DNA from: Candidatus Thorarchaeota archaeon MP8T_1
GTDB taxonomy: Archaea > Asgardarchaeota > Thorarchaeia > Thorarchaeales > Thorarchaeaceae
NCBI GenBank assembly: GCA_002825465.1
Contig: PJER01000012.1
Span: 1-64,000, forward strand
DNA: 64,000 nucleotides
Direction of reading: 5' to 3'
Numbering within the stretch: position 1 is the stretch's first letter; every line of letters begins with the position of its first letter. Positions 17,614-25,916 of the stretch are shown piece after piece. The translations under genes were made by a program, and so were the position numbers. A model generated the notes under the pieces. The model was given only the letters and a program-made list of their open reading frames with translations. It searched no databases and was not told where the DNA came from.

Positions 17614-18801
17614 ATGACTTATGAACTTCAGAAATCTAAATGTGAGCAAGCTAGCGAACTTCTGAAAGAATTAGAGATTGATGCCTGGATGATTTGGGTT
17701 AGGGAAACATCTCAGATCTCCGATCCTGTTTTAGATTTGATTTCTGGAGGCGATGTCGTCTGGCAAACAGCATTTCTCTTTACTCGATCGGGAGAAAAAA
17801 TTGCCATTGTCGGAAACTTCGACGCTGATGGAATCAAGATGCAAGGATTGTTCAACCAAGTGATTCCATATACTGAAGGGATTAAGGATGAACTAATCAG
17901 TCAATTCGAAAGATATGACCCTTCAAAGATAGCTATCAATTATAGTATAAATGATGTTGCAGCTGATGGTCTGACATCTGGAATGCACATGATATTGAAG
18001 GACTATCTAAAAGGAACTCCTTTCAACAATCGTCTAATATCTGCTGAGAATCTAATTCAAAAACTTCGAGGACGAAAATCAGCTGAAGAGGTAGCTCGGG
18101 TTCGGAAAGCAATAACAATCACTGAGGACATTTTCAAAGAAGCAGAGAATTTCGTAAAGACCGGGATGACTGAAATTGAGATATACAATCTATTCCACCA
18201 GGAAATGGAGAAACGTGCTGTAACCAGTGCATGGAATGATGATCACAATCCTGCGGTTGATGCAGGCCCTACGAAACGGTTTGGTCATATAGGTCCTGTC
18301 GATAATAAGACAAAACATGGTCATCTCCTTCATTTTGACTTTGGGGTTCGATACAAAGACTATTGTTCTGACATTCAAAGAATGTTCTTCTTTGGTAAAG
18401 AGAATGAAATTCCAGAGCAGATTCAGACTGCATTCGATACAGTTCGAGATGCCATTGTTGCAGCATCAGAATTCATCAGACCTGGGGCTCTAGGTTACGA
18501 GGTTGATACAATTGCCCGTGATTCTGTAAAAGATGCTGGATATGAAGAATATCAACATGCACTGGGACATCAAATTGGGAGACATGCCCATGATGGAGGA
18601 GCACTCCTTGGTCCTCGTTGGGAACGATACGGTGATACAGTGATTCAACCTGTCGAGGTTGGAAATATCTTTACACTTGAGCTCTATGTGACCACAGAGA
18701 ATTATGGACAAGTGAGTTTGGAAGAAGATATTCTAATTACCAGAAACGGTTGTGAGTTCCTCTCTAACCCACAAAAGAAACTGATTTGCATTAAAAAATG
18801 A
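17614..18801 (+). CDS. M24-family metallopeptidase (Xaa-Pro dipeptidase-like)
   Basis: 395 residues: an N-terminal creatinase-like domain (1-150) and a C-terminal pita-bread domain. The five metal ligands of the M24 family are in place: Asp in HFDFGVRYKDYCSD (two aspartates), His in LGHQIGRHAH, Glu in FTLELYV and Glu in VSLEEDI. The family hydrolyses Xaa-Pro dipeptides or related bonds; some members have lost peptidase activity. ggaggt lies seven bases before the ATG. It is convergent with larE, whose stop lies three bases beyond its own. Confidence 0.87.
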   Translation: MTYELQKSKCEQASELLKELEIDAWMIWVRETSQISDPVLDLISGGDVVWQTAFLFTRSGEKIAIVGNFDADGIKMQGLFNQVIPYTEGIKDELISQFERYDPSKIAINYSINDVAADGLTSGMHMILKDYLKGTPFNNRLISAENLIQKLRGRKSAEEVARVRKAITITEDIFKEAENFVKTGMTEIEIYNLFHQEMEKRAVTSAWNDDHNPAVDAGPTKRFGHIGPVDNKTKHGHLLHFDFGVRYKDYCSDIQRMFFFGKENEIPEQIQTAFDTVRDAIVAASEFIRPGALGYEVDTIARDSVKDAGYEEYQHALGHQIGRHAHDGGALLGPRWERYGDTVIQPVEVGNIFTLELYVTTENYGQVSLEEDILITRNGCEFLSNPQKKLICIKK

Positions 18802-18803
18802 AG

Positions 18804-19616
18804 CTAGAGGTCGAGACCTTCATCCATAGCTCCAGTCCGATATCCTCTCATATCAAGAGTGACATAAGCAAAGCCAGCATCATGTGCTTTCTCATCTAGT
18901 AGTTTCCATTTTGATTTATCAAACATAAGATCTAGCTCTGATTCACCTATCTCAATTCGGACAAGGTCTCCATGGAATCTCGCACGTACACACTCTACTT
19001 GGAAAATCTCTTTGACTGCATTTTCAACTGATTCAACCATTTGCAGTCGTTGGTGATTAATCTCTGTACCGTATGGAAATCGTGTTGCTAGGCATGCTCC
19101 TGACGGTTTTTCTGCAACAGAAAGCCCTTTACTCCGTGCGTATTCACGAACTTCTTCTTTAGTCACATTTGTTTCTAAATAAGGTGAACTTACACCAGAT
19201 TCTCTAAGTGCTCTTGCGCCGGGTCTATACCCTTCGGTTTCACTCGCAGTTGTTCCCTCAATAACCATGTCAAGATCAAGTTCCTTAGCAGTTTTCATCC
19301 AAATCTGTGATAGTATTTGTTTACATTTAAAGCACCTATCCACAGGATTGTTTGCTAGGCTTTCATCCGAAAACCAGTCGACCTCTTTTACCATCAATTC
19401 TAATCCAAGTTCATTTGCAATTCTCCTTGCACCATCTAGCTCGCTCTTTGGCACTGTAGTACTAGATATTGTTAACAAAGAGATCTCTGAAGATGCATCA
19501 GATGCCAGGCTTGCAAGCACTGTGCTATCTACTCCTCCGCTAAAGGCAACAAGGATTTTCTTTCCTCTGAGATTGCTTTTGATTGTATCAAACTTGGATT
19601 TTGTTGTATCTTTCAT
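18804..19616 (-). CDS. larE: LarE-type ATP-dependent sulfur transferase
   Basis: 270 residues. The PP-loop AFSGGVDS (24-31) marks an ATP pyrophosphatase that adenylates its substrate. DRCFKCK (C95, C98) and PSGACLATRFPYG with C175 correspond to LarE. C175 matches the sacrificial cysteine of Lactobacillus LarE (C176), though some LarE proteins use a cysteine-bound Fe-S cluster instead. LarE sulfurises the pyridinium dithiocarboxylate precursor of the nickel-pincer cofactor of lactate racemase. No larA, larB or larC is seen in the window. No Shine-Dalgarno is evident, so it may be leaderless. Confidence 0.85.
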   Translation of the reverse strand: MKDTTKSKFDTIKSNLRGKKILVAFSGGVDSTVLASLASDASSEISLLTISSTTVPKSELDGARRIANELGLELMVKEVDWFSDESLANNPVDRCFKCKQILSQIWMKTAKELDLDMVIEGTTASETEGYRPGARALRESGVSSPYLETNVTKEEVREYARSKGLSVAEKPSGACLATRFPYGTEINHQRLQMVESVENAVKEIFQVECVRARFHGDLVRIEIGESELDLMFDKSKWKLLDEKAHDAGFAYVTLDMRGYRTGAMDEGLDL

Positions 19617-19667
19617 GGTTCTTTGATATTGGATATCCGACTCGTCTTAAGCTTTCAGAAGTGACTG

Positions 19668-21512
19668 TTAATCACTATTCATGTAAGGATCTTCGTCGAC
19701 CTCAATATCAGCATAACCAACATCCTTGAGTAGGCGCTCAATTGATTCCGCACCTGTTACCCAAGTGACTCCCCAGGTATTATCTTCCTTTAATCGTAAT
19801 TCAACGTCAGGGAGGTCTCCAAGTAGATTATGGTCCATCTCGATTGCATCCTGATATGCTCCAGCTAGTGCAATGAGGAAATGAGACCCAGGTATCTTCT
19901 CTAGAATGCCTACAGGAATCCCATCGCCCATCTCTCCACCTGGCATTGTAAGTGGTCTATCGTCCTTTGAGAACCATACTTTTTCTGTATCCTGTCTGTA
20001 GAAATGTGCAATCTCACCATCTGAATCACAAGTGATATCCACTAATCTCACTGTGGTTTCAGGATGAACATGTAAGTTCGAAATAGGTATGACTGGGAAG
20101 TGTTGTTGGACAAGTACATAATCTGCAACACTATTGAAGACACTAAAATTGCCTACAGCAATATGCTCTGGATGCCAGAAATCTCTGATTTGATTTTCAT
20201 TAATGAAGGATTGTAATCCTAGAGTTCTTAGTCTCTGTCTAGTTGTTCTTTCAAGGATTCCCACAATCATCTCATTTTCAAAGATGAAACGTAATCCAGC
20301 CAAGGTCATTCCACCGAACACTGCATGAAATTCGTTCCATATAGCGACTAGTTCATCGAGAGTTGTTGCGGTGTTTATCTTCTCACTATACTCCTTCTCT
20401 TTTGCTTGTGCAGTTTCAGATTCGTACTGGCCACCCGGTGCAGGAAAGACCGACCTGACTTCCAGAGCTTCAACAATGATAAGTGCAGCAAGAGCGGTAA
20501 TCCCCCGACCCGACTCAATCATAATATTCGGAGCAGGATGTTTATCATGTTCTTCTGCTAGATTCTCCATTACTCCTTGTACAAGATTTCTTGCATATTG
20601 GTACATCAAATCTGGTGGATGTTTGCCAGTATAATCGATAGCCAATCCACCTCCAAAATCTATATTCTCTAATTTTTCGAGACCCATGTCCCTCAGTTCC
20701 GAATAGAGGCTTGTCAGAAATTGGCCAAACCTAGTGAAAGAATTAAGATCGGTGATTTGGGATCCTGCATGACCTAGAATGGTTGTGACTGATTCTGCAA
20801 ATCCTGCTTGAGTGAGTAGATCTACAACATTATACAGGTCATGAATACTTAATCCGAATTTCGAGTCTCTTCCAGTAGAGTGTGACCAATGTCCTTCTAC
20901 ATTGAGGTATGGTTTGATTCTGAAGACCAATTCTGTCTTTGACGGGTAAAAGTGTTCTACAATCATTCTGGCTTCATGAAGTGATTCTATTGAAATTGCT
21001 ATTCTGAATCCTTTTTCCACAGAATCTCGAATCAGTCGAAGATAATCCGGATCTTTTGCACCGTTACAGACAATGCGTCGATGTTTCTCATTTTTTATCA
21101 CAGAGGTGATTAGAAGTAATTCCGCCTTTGTTCCAGCTTCTAATCCATAATCTGAATCTGAACGTATAACTGAGGTCACGAAATCGCTTCTTTGGTTTAC
21201 TTTAACAGGATAGATTCCTATGAATTTTCCATCGTAACTTAATTCCTCGAATACACTCTCGAATGCAGTTCTCAGCTTCTTGATTTGATATGTAATCAGT
21301 TGTGGGATTCTTAGAGTAAAAGATGAGACAAAGCCTGGAGATTTACCATTTACTGATTTTATCTTCTGGACAATCTCTTTGATAGTGATTGTTTTATCCA
21401 ACAGTTTGATGCAGAGCTCGCCATCATTGGTGATATCTAGGAAATGTAAATCATTCCTTCCAACTCCAAATATGGTCCTTGCTTTGTCAACAGACCATGT
21501 CCCATCTGTCAT
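19668..21512 (-). CDS. speA: biosynthetic arginine decarboxylase
   Basis: 614 residues from ATG 21512 (agaggaat just upstream; an in-frame extension to 21602 would overlap the preceding gene). The sequence fits SpeA: GIYPVKVNQ with the PLP lysine K104, SIESLHEA, GHAGSQI, DFGGGLAIDYTG, ESGRGITA and a C-terminal decarboxylase-fold barrel with FPVIPISNLHV. It converts arginine to agmatine, the first step of polyamine synthesis. Archaea often use a pyruvoyl arginine decarboxylase instead, so a PLP-type SpeA is noteworthy. It is the last gene of a unit with two Cache receptors, 31 bases after the preceding stop. Confidence 0.9.
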   Translation of the reverse strand: MTDGTWSVDKARTIFGVGRNDLHFLDITNDGELCIKLLDKTITIKEIVQKIKSVNGKSPGFVSSFTLRIPQLITYQIKKLRTAFESVFEELSYDGKFIGIYPVKVNQRSDFVTSVIRSDSDYGLEAGTKAELLLITSVIKNEKHRRIVCNGAKDPDYLRLIRDSVEKGFRIAISIESLHEARMIVEHFYPSKTELVFRIKPYLNVEGHWSHSTGRDSKFGLSIHDLYNVVDLLTQAGFAESVTTILGHAGSQITDLNSFTRFGQFLTSLYSELRDMGLEKLENIDFGGGLAIDYTGKHPPDLMYQYARNLVQGVMENLAEEHDKHPAPNIMIESGRGITALAALIIVEALEVRSVFPAPGGQYESETAQAKEKEYSEKINTATTLDELVAIWNEFHAVFGGMTLAGLRFIFENEMIVGILERTTRQRLRTLGLQSFINENQIRDFWHPEHIAVGNFSVFNSVADYVLVQQHFPVIPISNLHVHPETTVRLVDITCDSDGEIAHFYRQDTEKVWFSKDDRPLTMPGGEMGDGIPVGILEKIPGSHFLIALAGAYQDAIEMDHNLLGDLPDVELRLKEDNTWGVTWVTGAESIERLLKDVGYADIEVDEDPYMNSD

Positions 21513-21543
21513 TTTGATTCCTCTGATTGGTGGAGAGAGGAAC

Positions 21544-22983
21544 TTATTCGTCTTCCTCTCGTATTGTATCAAGCATTCCTTGGAATGCTCTAGCCAATTC
21601 ACCTATCTCATCATCTTTTGAGATATACGATTGGTCCACCTGTAGATCTGCTGTATCCAAAGGTTGGTCTCGGATTCTTGCAGCTGCATTTCTGGTGGCA
21701 AGATCCATCAGATATTGCAGAGGTCTTGTGATTGTATTGGATATCGACACTGCAACAATTCCTGCTATCACTATTCCACCAATAGTGACGAAAAGTATGA
21801 ACTGAGCTGCTTCCGCATTTGCTGCAGCAATTCGGGCTTCAAGTGGTGGTATAGATTGTAGCACTTCATCAAGTGGAACTGATATTACACAGATATACCC
21901 TCCTTTGCCAACGGGAGTGAATACCAATATTCTCTCACTGTCATCTCTGGTGTATCGTAGAGTTCCAGAAGTTTCTGAGACTAGAACCGCTCTGATAGTG
22001 TCCATGTCATTTTCATCGAGTGGATTTGCTGAACTAGTATCTTGTTCTACAGAGAGAAGATATGGTAGTCCACCAAAGTAATCTGTGTCCTCTACTTCAG
22101 GATGTGCAACAATTTCACCAAGTGAGTTGAGGAGAAATGCATAGCCACTCTCCAAAACACTCACGTCAATGACTTTGTCTTGGATATCACTAATGGTAAT
22201 ATCACCTGAAATAACAGCTAGTGGAAGTCCCCCACTATAGACGAGTTTTCCGATTGAGATTAGTAAGACATCATCAAACTCATCATAATACGGATCGACA
22301 AAGACAACGTCACCACGACCGTCAGCAATCGCAGTATACCAATCTTCATCTGTTGGATCATATCCTGGGAAATCAAGGAGACTTCCTGGATAGTTGATGA
22401 AGAGACCATCATCGGCAAATGCGATATACAGCCATCTGAAATCAAGTTGATCATGAATTGCCTTGAAGATGTAATCCATGTTTGAGACCGTACCTAACTT
22501 GTCTGCCTCAGCCGCTTCATAGATTCCATAATTTGATGCGTCGTAGTCTCGTTGGAACCAACTACTATAGGTCCATGAAACATTCAGATCGTAATTTGCA
22601 TCATAGTGATTATCTGAAGGGGGTGATGCGATGGATGCGTTCTCAAAGATCTCATGGAAGTAGACCTCCCTATTTGCATATGTCGAACCTGCAGCAAATA
22701 GTGATTCTAGTTCTGTTGCGGCAGCCTCTATCATACTCTGCGCACTTGCTAACTTCTGGTTGATAACTAAAGCAGTCTTTTCAGCGGTCTTTTCCATGTT
22801 CGTTTCAATCTGTGTTTCAAGAGCCAATGAGCTCTGGTCTCTCGTGAAATTACCTATGATATTAACAAAGGTCAAGGACACGAATCCAGTTGCTGACAGC
22901 GAAATCAGTGAAATCACTAGGAATGTCAAGATGACATTGGTTCGGAATTTTCCTTTCTTCTTTGTTTGTGTTGATTGTGCCAT
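21544..22983 (-). CDS. Cache-HAMP membrane receptor without an output domain
   Basis: 479 residues. A transmembrane helix (about 16-41) is followed by a long extracellular double-Cache-type sensor (about 50-380, with GYDPTDEDWYTAI and GYAFLLNSLGEIVAHP), a second transmembrane helix (about 394-416) and a HAMP-like linker (417-479). It ends there, without kinase, cyclase or chemotaxis signalling domain. At the amino-acid-binding motif of Cache domains, Tyr208, Trp215, Tyr216 and Asp261 are kept, but the carboxylate-binding Arg is Glu213. aggagg before the ATG supports the start. It must signal through partners, plausibly the VWA-bearing receptor 13 bases upstream. Confidence 0.82.
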   Translation of the reverse strand: MAQSTQTKKKGKFRTNVILTFLVISLISLSATGFVSLTFVNIIGNFTRDQSSLALETQIETNMEKTAEKTALVINQKLASAQSMIEAAATELESLFAAGSTYANREVYFHEIFENASIASPPSDNHYDANYDLNVSWTYSSWFQRDYDASNYGIYEAAEADKLGTVSNMDYIFKAIHDQLDFRWLYIAFADDGLFINYPGSLLDFPGYDPTDEDWYTAIADGRGDVVFVDPYYDEFDDVLLISIGKLVYSGGLPLAVISGDITISDIQDKVIDVSVLESGYAFLLNSLGEIVAHPEVEDTDYFGGLPYLLSVEQDTSSANPLDENDMDTIRAVLVSETSGTLRYTRDDSERILVFTPVGKGGYICVISVPLDEVLQSIPPLEARIAAANAEAAQFILFVTIGGIVIAGIVAVSISNTITRPLQYLMDLATRNAAARIRDQPLDTADLQVDQSYISKDDEIGELARAFQGMLDTIREEDE

Positions 22984-22996
22984 TTTTCATCTCCTC

Positions 22997-25855
22997 CTAG
23001 TAATCTACTGTCGTTCCTCCCACTTCGAGTTGTGCCATCAAGACTCCAATCTTCTCAAAGGCTTTCTCAATATCTAATCTCACATCTACACTATCTACAA
23101 CTGATAGATACTGTCCCTGTGGGATATTATCACAGATTGACTCCAGAAGTTCTTCTGTTGTCATCCTTTGCCCAGTCTTTCTTGACTTCAGTCTCTTCTT
23201 TGTATCAACTGGTAGTGCAAGTTCCTGACCCACTCCAATGACAATGAGGTTGACATCGAGATGATTGTCTCGAATGAATCCCTCTATCGTGCGTGGTCTA
23301 TTACGCGCAATTCGATCTCTCTCAGTGAATATCCCCTCAAGAGCATCCAGTGAATAAGTGTCAGAACTATTATCTTGCCCATCAGTCAATGCAATGACCC
23401 ATCTGTGCTCGCTTGACTCAATCTTGTTCAGTTCTTCAAGAGCCCTTCCTAATGCATCATAGAATGCAGTAGCATAGTTTGGATACTTGAGTGAATCAAG
23501 AGCTCGTACAATCTTACTTTCATCCTCCGAAACATCACCTTTGACGGTGAGTGGGAGTATCTCACGGTAGGTTGAATTGAAGATGATTATTGAGACTGCA
23601 TCCTGTGGATTGACTTGACTATGCAGAATTTCCTTTGCTCCGTCTACTGCTGCTTTAATTCTATTCTGAGCCTGCATGCTTCCCGAATAGTCAATTACAA
23701 AGGTGACGCTCTTCTTGTATAGGATTGAACGTCTGAGTCGTTCTGCTTTTCTTCGGACTTCGTGACTTGGTTTATTCAACTGATCTAGCACATCAGCTAG
23801 TCGTTGCATTGCAAAAACTACAAGCCACATTTCGTCAGTAGCTTGACCAAATTTAATTGCACTATTATATTCGTCCTCAGCTTTGTTCCACTTTGTTTGA
23901 ACTTGATAAAGTTCTCCTTCATGATAGTGGATGTAGGCAAGACTTCTATCATATCCAATGGATTTGGCAGTCTTCTGTGCTTCATCAAACTTAGATTGTG
24001 CTTGACTATACCGACCATCTCGCATCAGGACTAGACCCATTGCATCATACCTTCTGGCAAGACCATATGTATTCTTGATTGTTAGATCAATTGCTTCTGC
24101 ATCTTCTAGAAGGGTCATAGCTCGCTCCACATTTTTACGATCCATCTCAACGAGTGCCATGTTATGATACGTTGATGCTATTCTCATCATTGCATCCTTC
24201 TCATCTGCTCCTTCTTCCTTTGCACGTTCGAGAAGTCGCTGAGAAATAGATAGAGATTGATTGTAGTAGTCCATCGCATTGGCAGTATCTCCCCTTTGTC
24301 GGAAGACATTGCCAATATTGAGGAGCATAGTTTGTTCTCCAACATCAATCTGGAGTCTTCTACTTATTTCAAGGAGATTCTGATAGTTTGCCAGAGCACG
24401 TCTTAGGTCTCCTCGGATAAATGCCTGATTTCCAAAACGACATGCTTCTTGGAAACTTAACAAGGCATCTACTGTTGTCCCTACTTCTTCATACATTGCT
24501 CCCGCAGTTGTTACACCTCGCGTGAAGTCTTGTTTTGCCATTTTATTCACTAATCGAGTCATCTCACTTATTGGTTCAACCACTGCTCTGCCTCTTCTTG
24601 AGGAAACTGTTGATACAACTGCTGCAACTGCTGCAAGGATTCCTGCTAAGACACCAGTGAGTATCAAAGTTCTAGTTGCAACAAGATTGAGAATCTCTGT
24701 AGCTGGTGCTACAACATCTGCATCAGGAACTACAACTACTAGAATGTAATCTGTGTTTAGAATGTTCACAAACGAAAGATGCCATGTCTGACTATCTTTC
24801 TGATATTCTAGAAGTCCACTTTCTTCTGTAAGTACATGAGTATTCAATAGATTACCGAAAGCAGTGGCTTCTGAACTACCTGTTGTACCAAATTCAAGAG
24901 TTTCAATTGATGCAACATCTTCATCAAACAGTGGCTGTTCTGGATGAGCCACGACATCCCCATTCTTATCAAGAAGAAATGCATAACCATTGGTTGAAAC
25001 GTCTAGATTGAGAACATTATCAAGTACGGTACTCATTGTAACATCTGCAGAGACTACACCGATAAGAGTCCCATTATCATAATACACTGGTCTTCCCATA
25101 GAAATGACCAAACCAACTGGATCGATATACGGTGCGGTGAATGTGATACTGTTATCTGATTCATCCACTGTTGCAACGCTTGTGTACCACTCTTCACTAT
25201 TAGCATCATAATCTTGACCTGGTCCATTCCAGTCATAGAAATAGGATAATTGATCAAAGGGATAGTTCCTAAACAAGTGCTGATCGGATACAGCCAAATC
25301 AAAGCCCATGTAAAGCCACTTGTAGTCTGGATTCATAGCATGCAATGATTTGAAAATATCAATCATATTTGACGAATAATCAAGTGCGTTTGCTGTTAGT
25401 ACAGAATGGTCCAGTGGATCATTATTGTTCCATTCATTACGAGGTATGAAATAACAATCGGTTTCAAATGAGATATAATCCGATTCATAGGACTCTGTAA
25501 TCTCGGGGTCTGTTTCAAACGTCAACGCACCTACACTTGGGTCCCATACAGGATCCCAATAATGCGAATATTGTGGCGTTGCAGAAATCCTGTTGTTAAA
25601 CAAATCTTCACAATATTGCTCCATCATATAGACTCCATCGATATAGCTTTGCCATCTCTCCTGAATGAAGAGTGCTGTATCATTAGATAGTCTCTGGAGG
25701 TTTTCGAGTTCCTCAGCTTTTAACGCCTCAGCAGCATCTCCTGCATTTGCATTGGATACGGTGAAGATCTCACCGATTGATAATGCTGAAATGACCAGCA
25801 TGGGAACCAATGCCACAACGACGAATGTGACAACTATTCTCTTTGAGATATCCAT
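22997..25855 (-). CDS. Cache-TPR-VWA membrane receptor
   Basis: 952 residues in an unusual order: transmembrane helix (about 8-30), double-Cache extracellular sensor (about 40-390, with DYDANSEEWYTS and GYAFLLDKNGDVVAHP), transmembrane helix (396-416), short HAMP-like stretch (418-470), five or so TPR-like helical repeats (472-700) and a von Willebrand A domain (715-950). The VWA metal site is complete: DYSGS (D722, S724, S726), T797 and D825 in ALTDGQDN. The sensor would read an outside ligand and the TPR/VWA half would bind a cytosolic protein through a divalent metal. As in the next gene, a Glu (E221) replaces the amino-acid carboxylate-binding Arg. It lies within the four-gene unit. Confidence 0.85.
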   Translation of the reverse strand: MDISKRIVVTFVVVALVPMLVISALSIGEIFTVSNANAGDAAEALKAEELENLQRLSNDTALFIQERWQSYIDGVYMMEQYCEDLFNNRISATPQYSHYWDPVWDPSVGALTFETDPEITESYESDYISFETDCYFIPRNEWNNNDPLDHSVLTANALDYSSNMIDIFKSLHAMNPDYKWLYMGFDLAVSDQHLFRNYPFDQLSYFYDWNGPGQDYDANSEEWYTSVATVDESDNSITFTAPYIDPVGLVISMGRPVYYDNGTLIGVVSADVTMSTVLDNVLNLDVSTNGYAFLLDKNGDVVAHPEQPLFDEDVASIETLEFGTTGSSEATAFGNLLNTHVLTEESGLLEYQKDSQTWHLSFVNILNTDYILVVVVPDADVVAPATEILNLVATRTLILTGVLAGILAAVAAVVSTVSSRRGRAVVEPISEMTRLVNKMAKQDFTRGVTTAGAMYEEVGTTVDALLSFQEACRFGNQAFIRGDLRRALANYQNLLEISRRLQIDVGEQTMLLNIGNVFRQRGDTANAMDYYNQSLSISQRLLERAKEEGADEKDAMMRIASTYHNMALVEMDRKNVERAMTLLEDAEAIDLTIKNTYGLARRYDAMGLVLMRDGRYSQAQSKFDEAQKTAKSIGYDRSLAYIHYHEGELYQVQTKWNKAEDEYNSAIKFGQATDEMWLVVFAMQRLADVLDQLNKPSHEVRRKAERLRRSILYKKSVTFVIDYSGSMQAQNRIKAAVDGAKEILHSQVNPQDAVSIIIFNSTYREILPLTVKGDVSEDESKIVRALDSLKYPNYATAFYDALGRALEELNKIESSEHRWVIALTDGQDNSSDTYSLDALEGIFTERDRIARNRPRTIEGFIRDNHLDVNLIVIGVGQELALPVDTKKRLKSRKTGQRMTTEELLESICDNIPQGQYLSVVDSVDVRLDIEKAFEKIGVLMAQLEVGGTTVDY

Positions 25856-25916
25856 TTTCTCTTTCTCCGTACGTTATCATAAATTCCATTCTTGACCATC
25901 ATTTCTAATGAATTTC

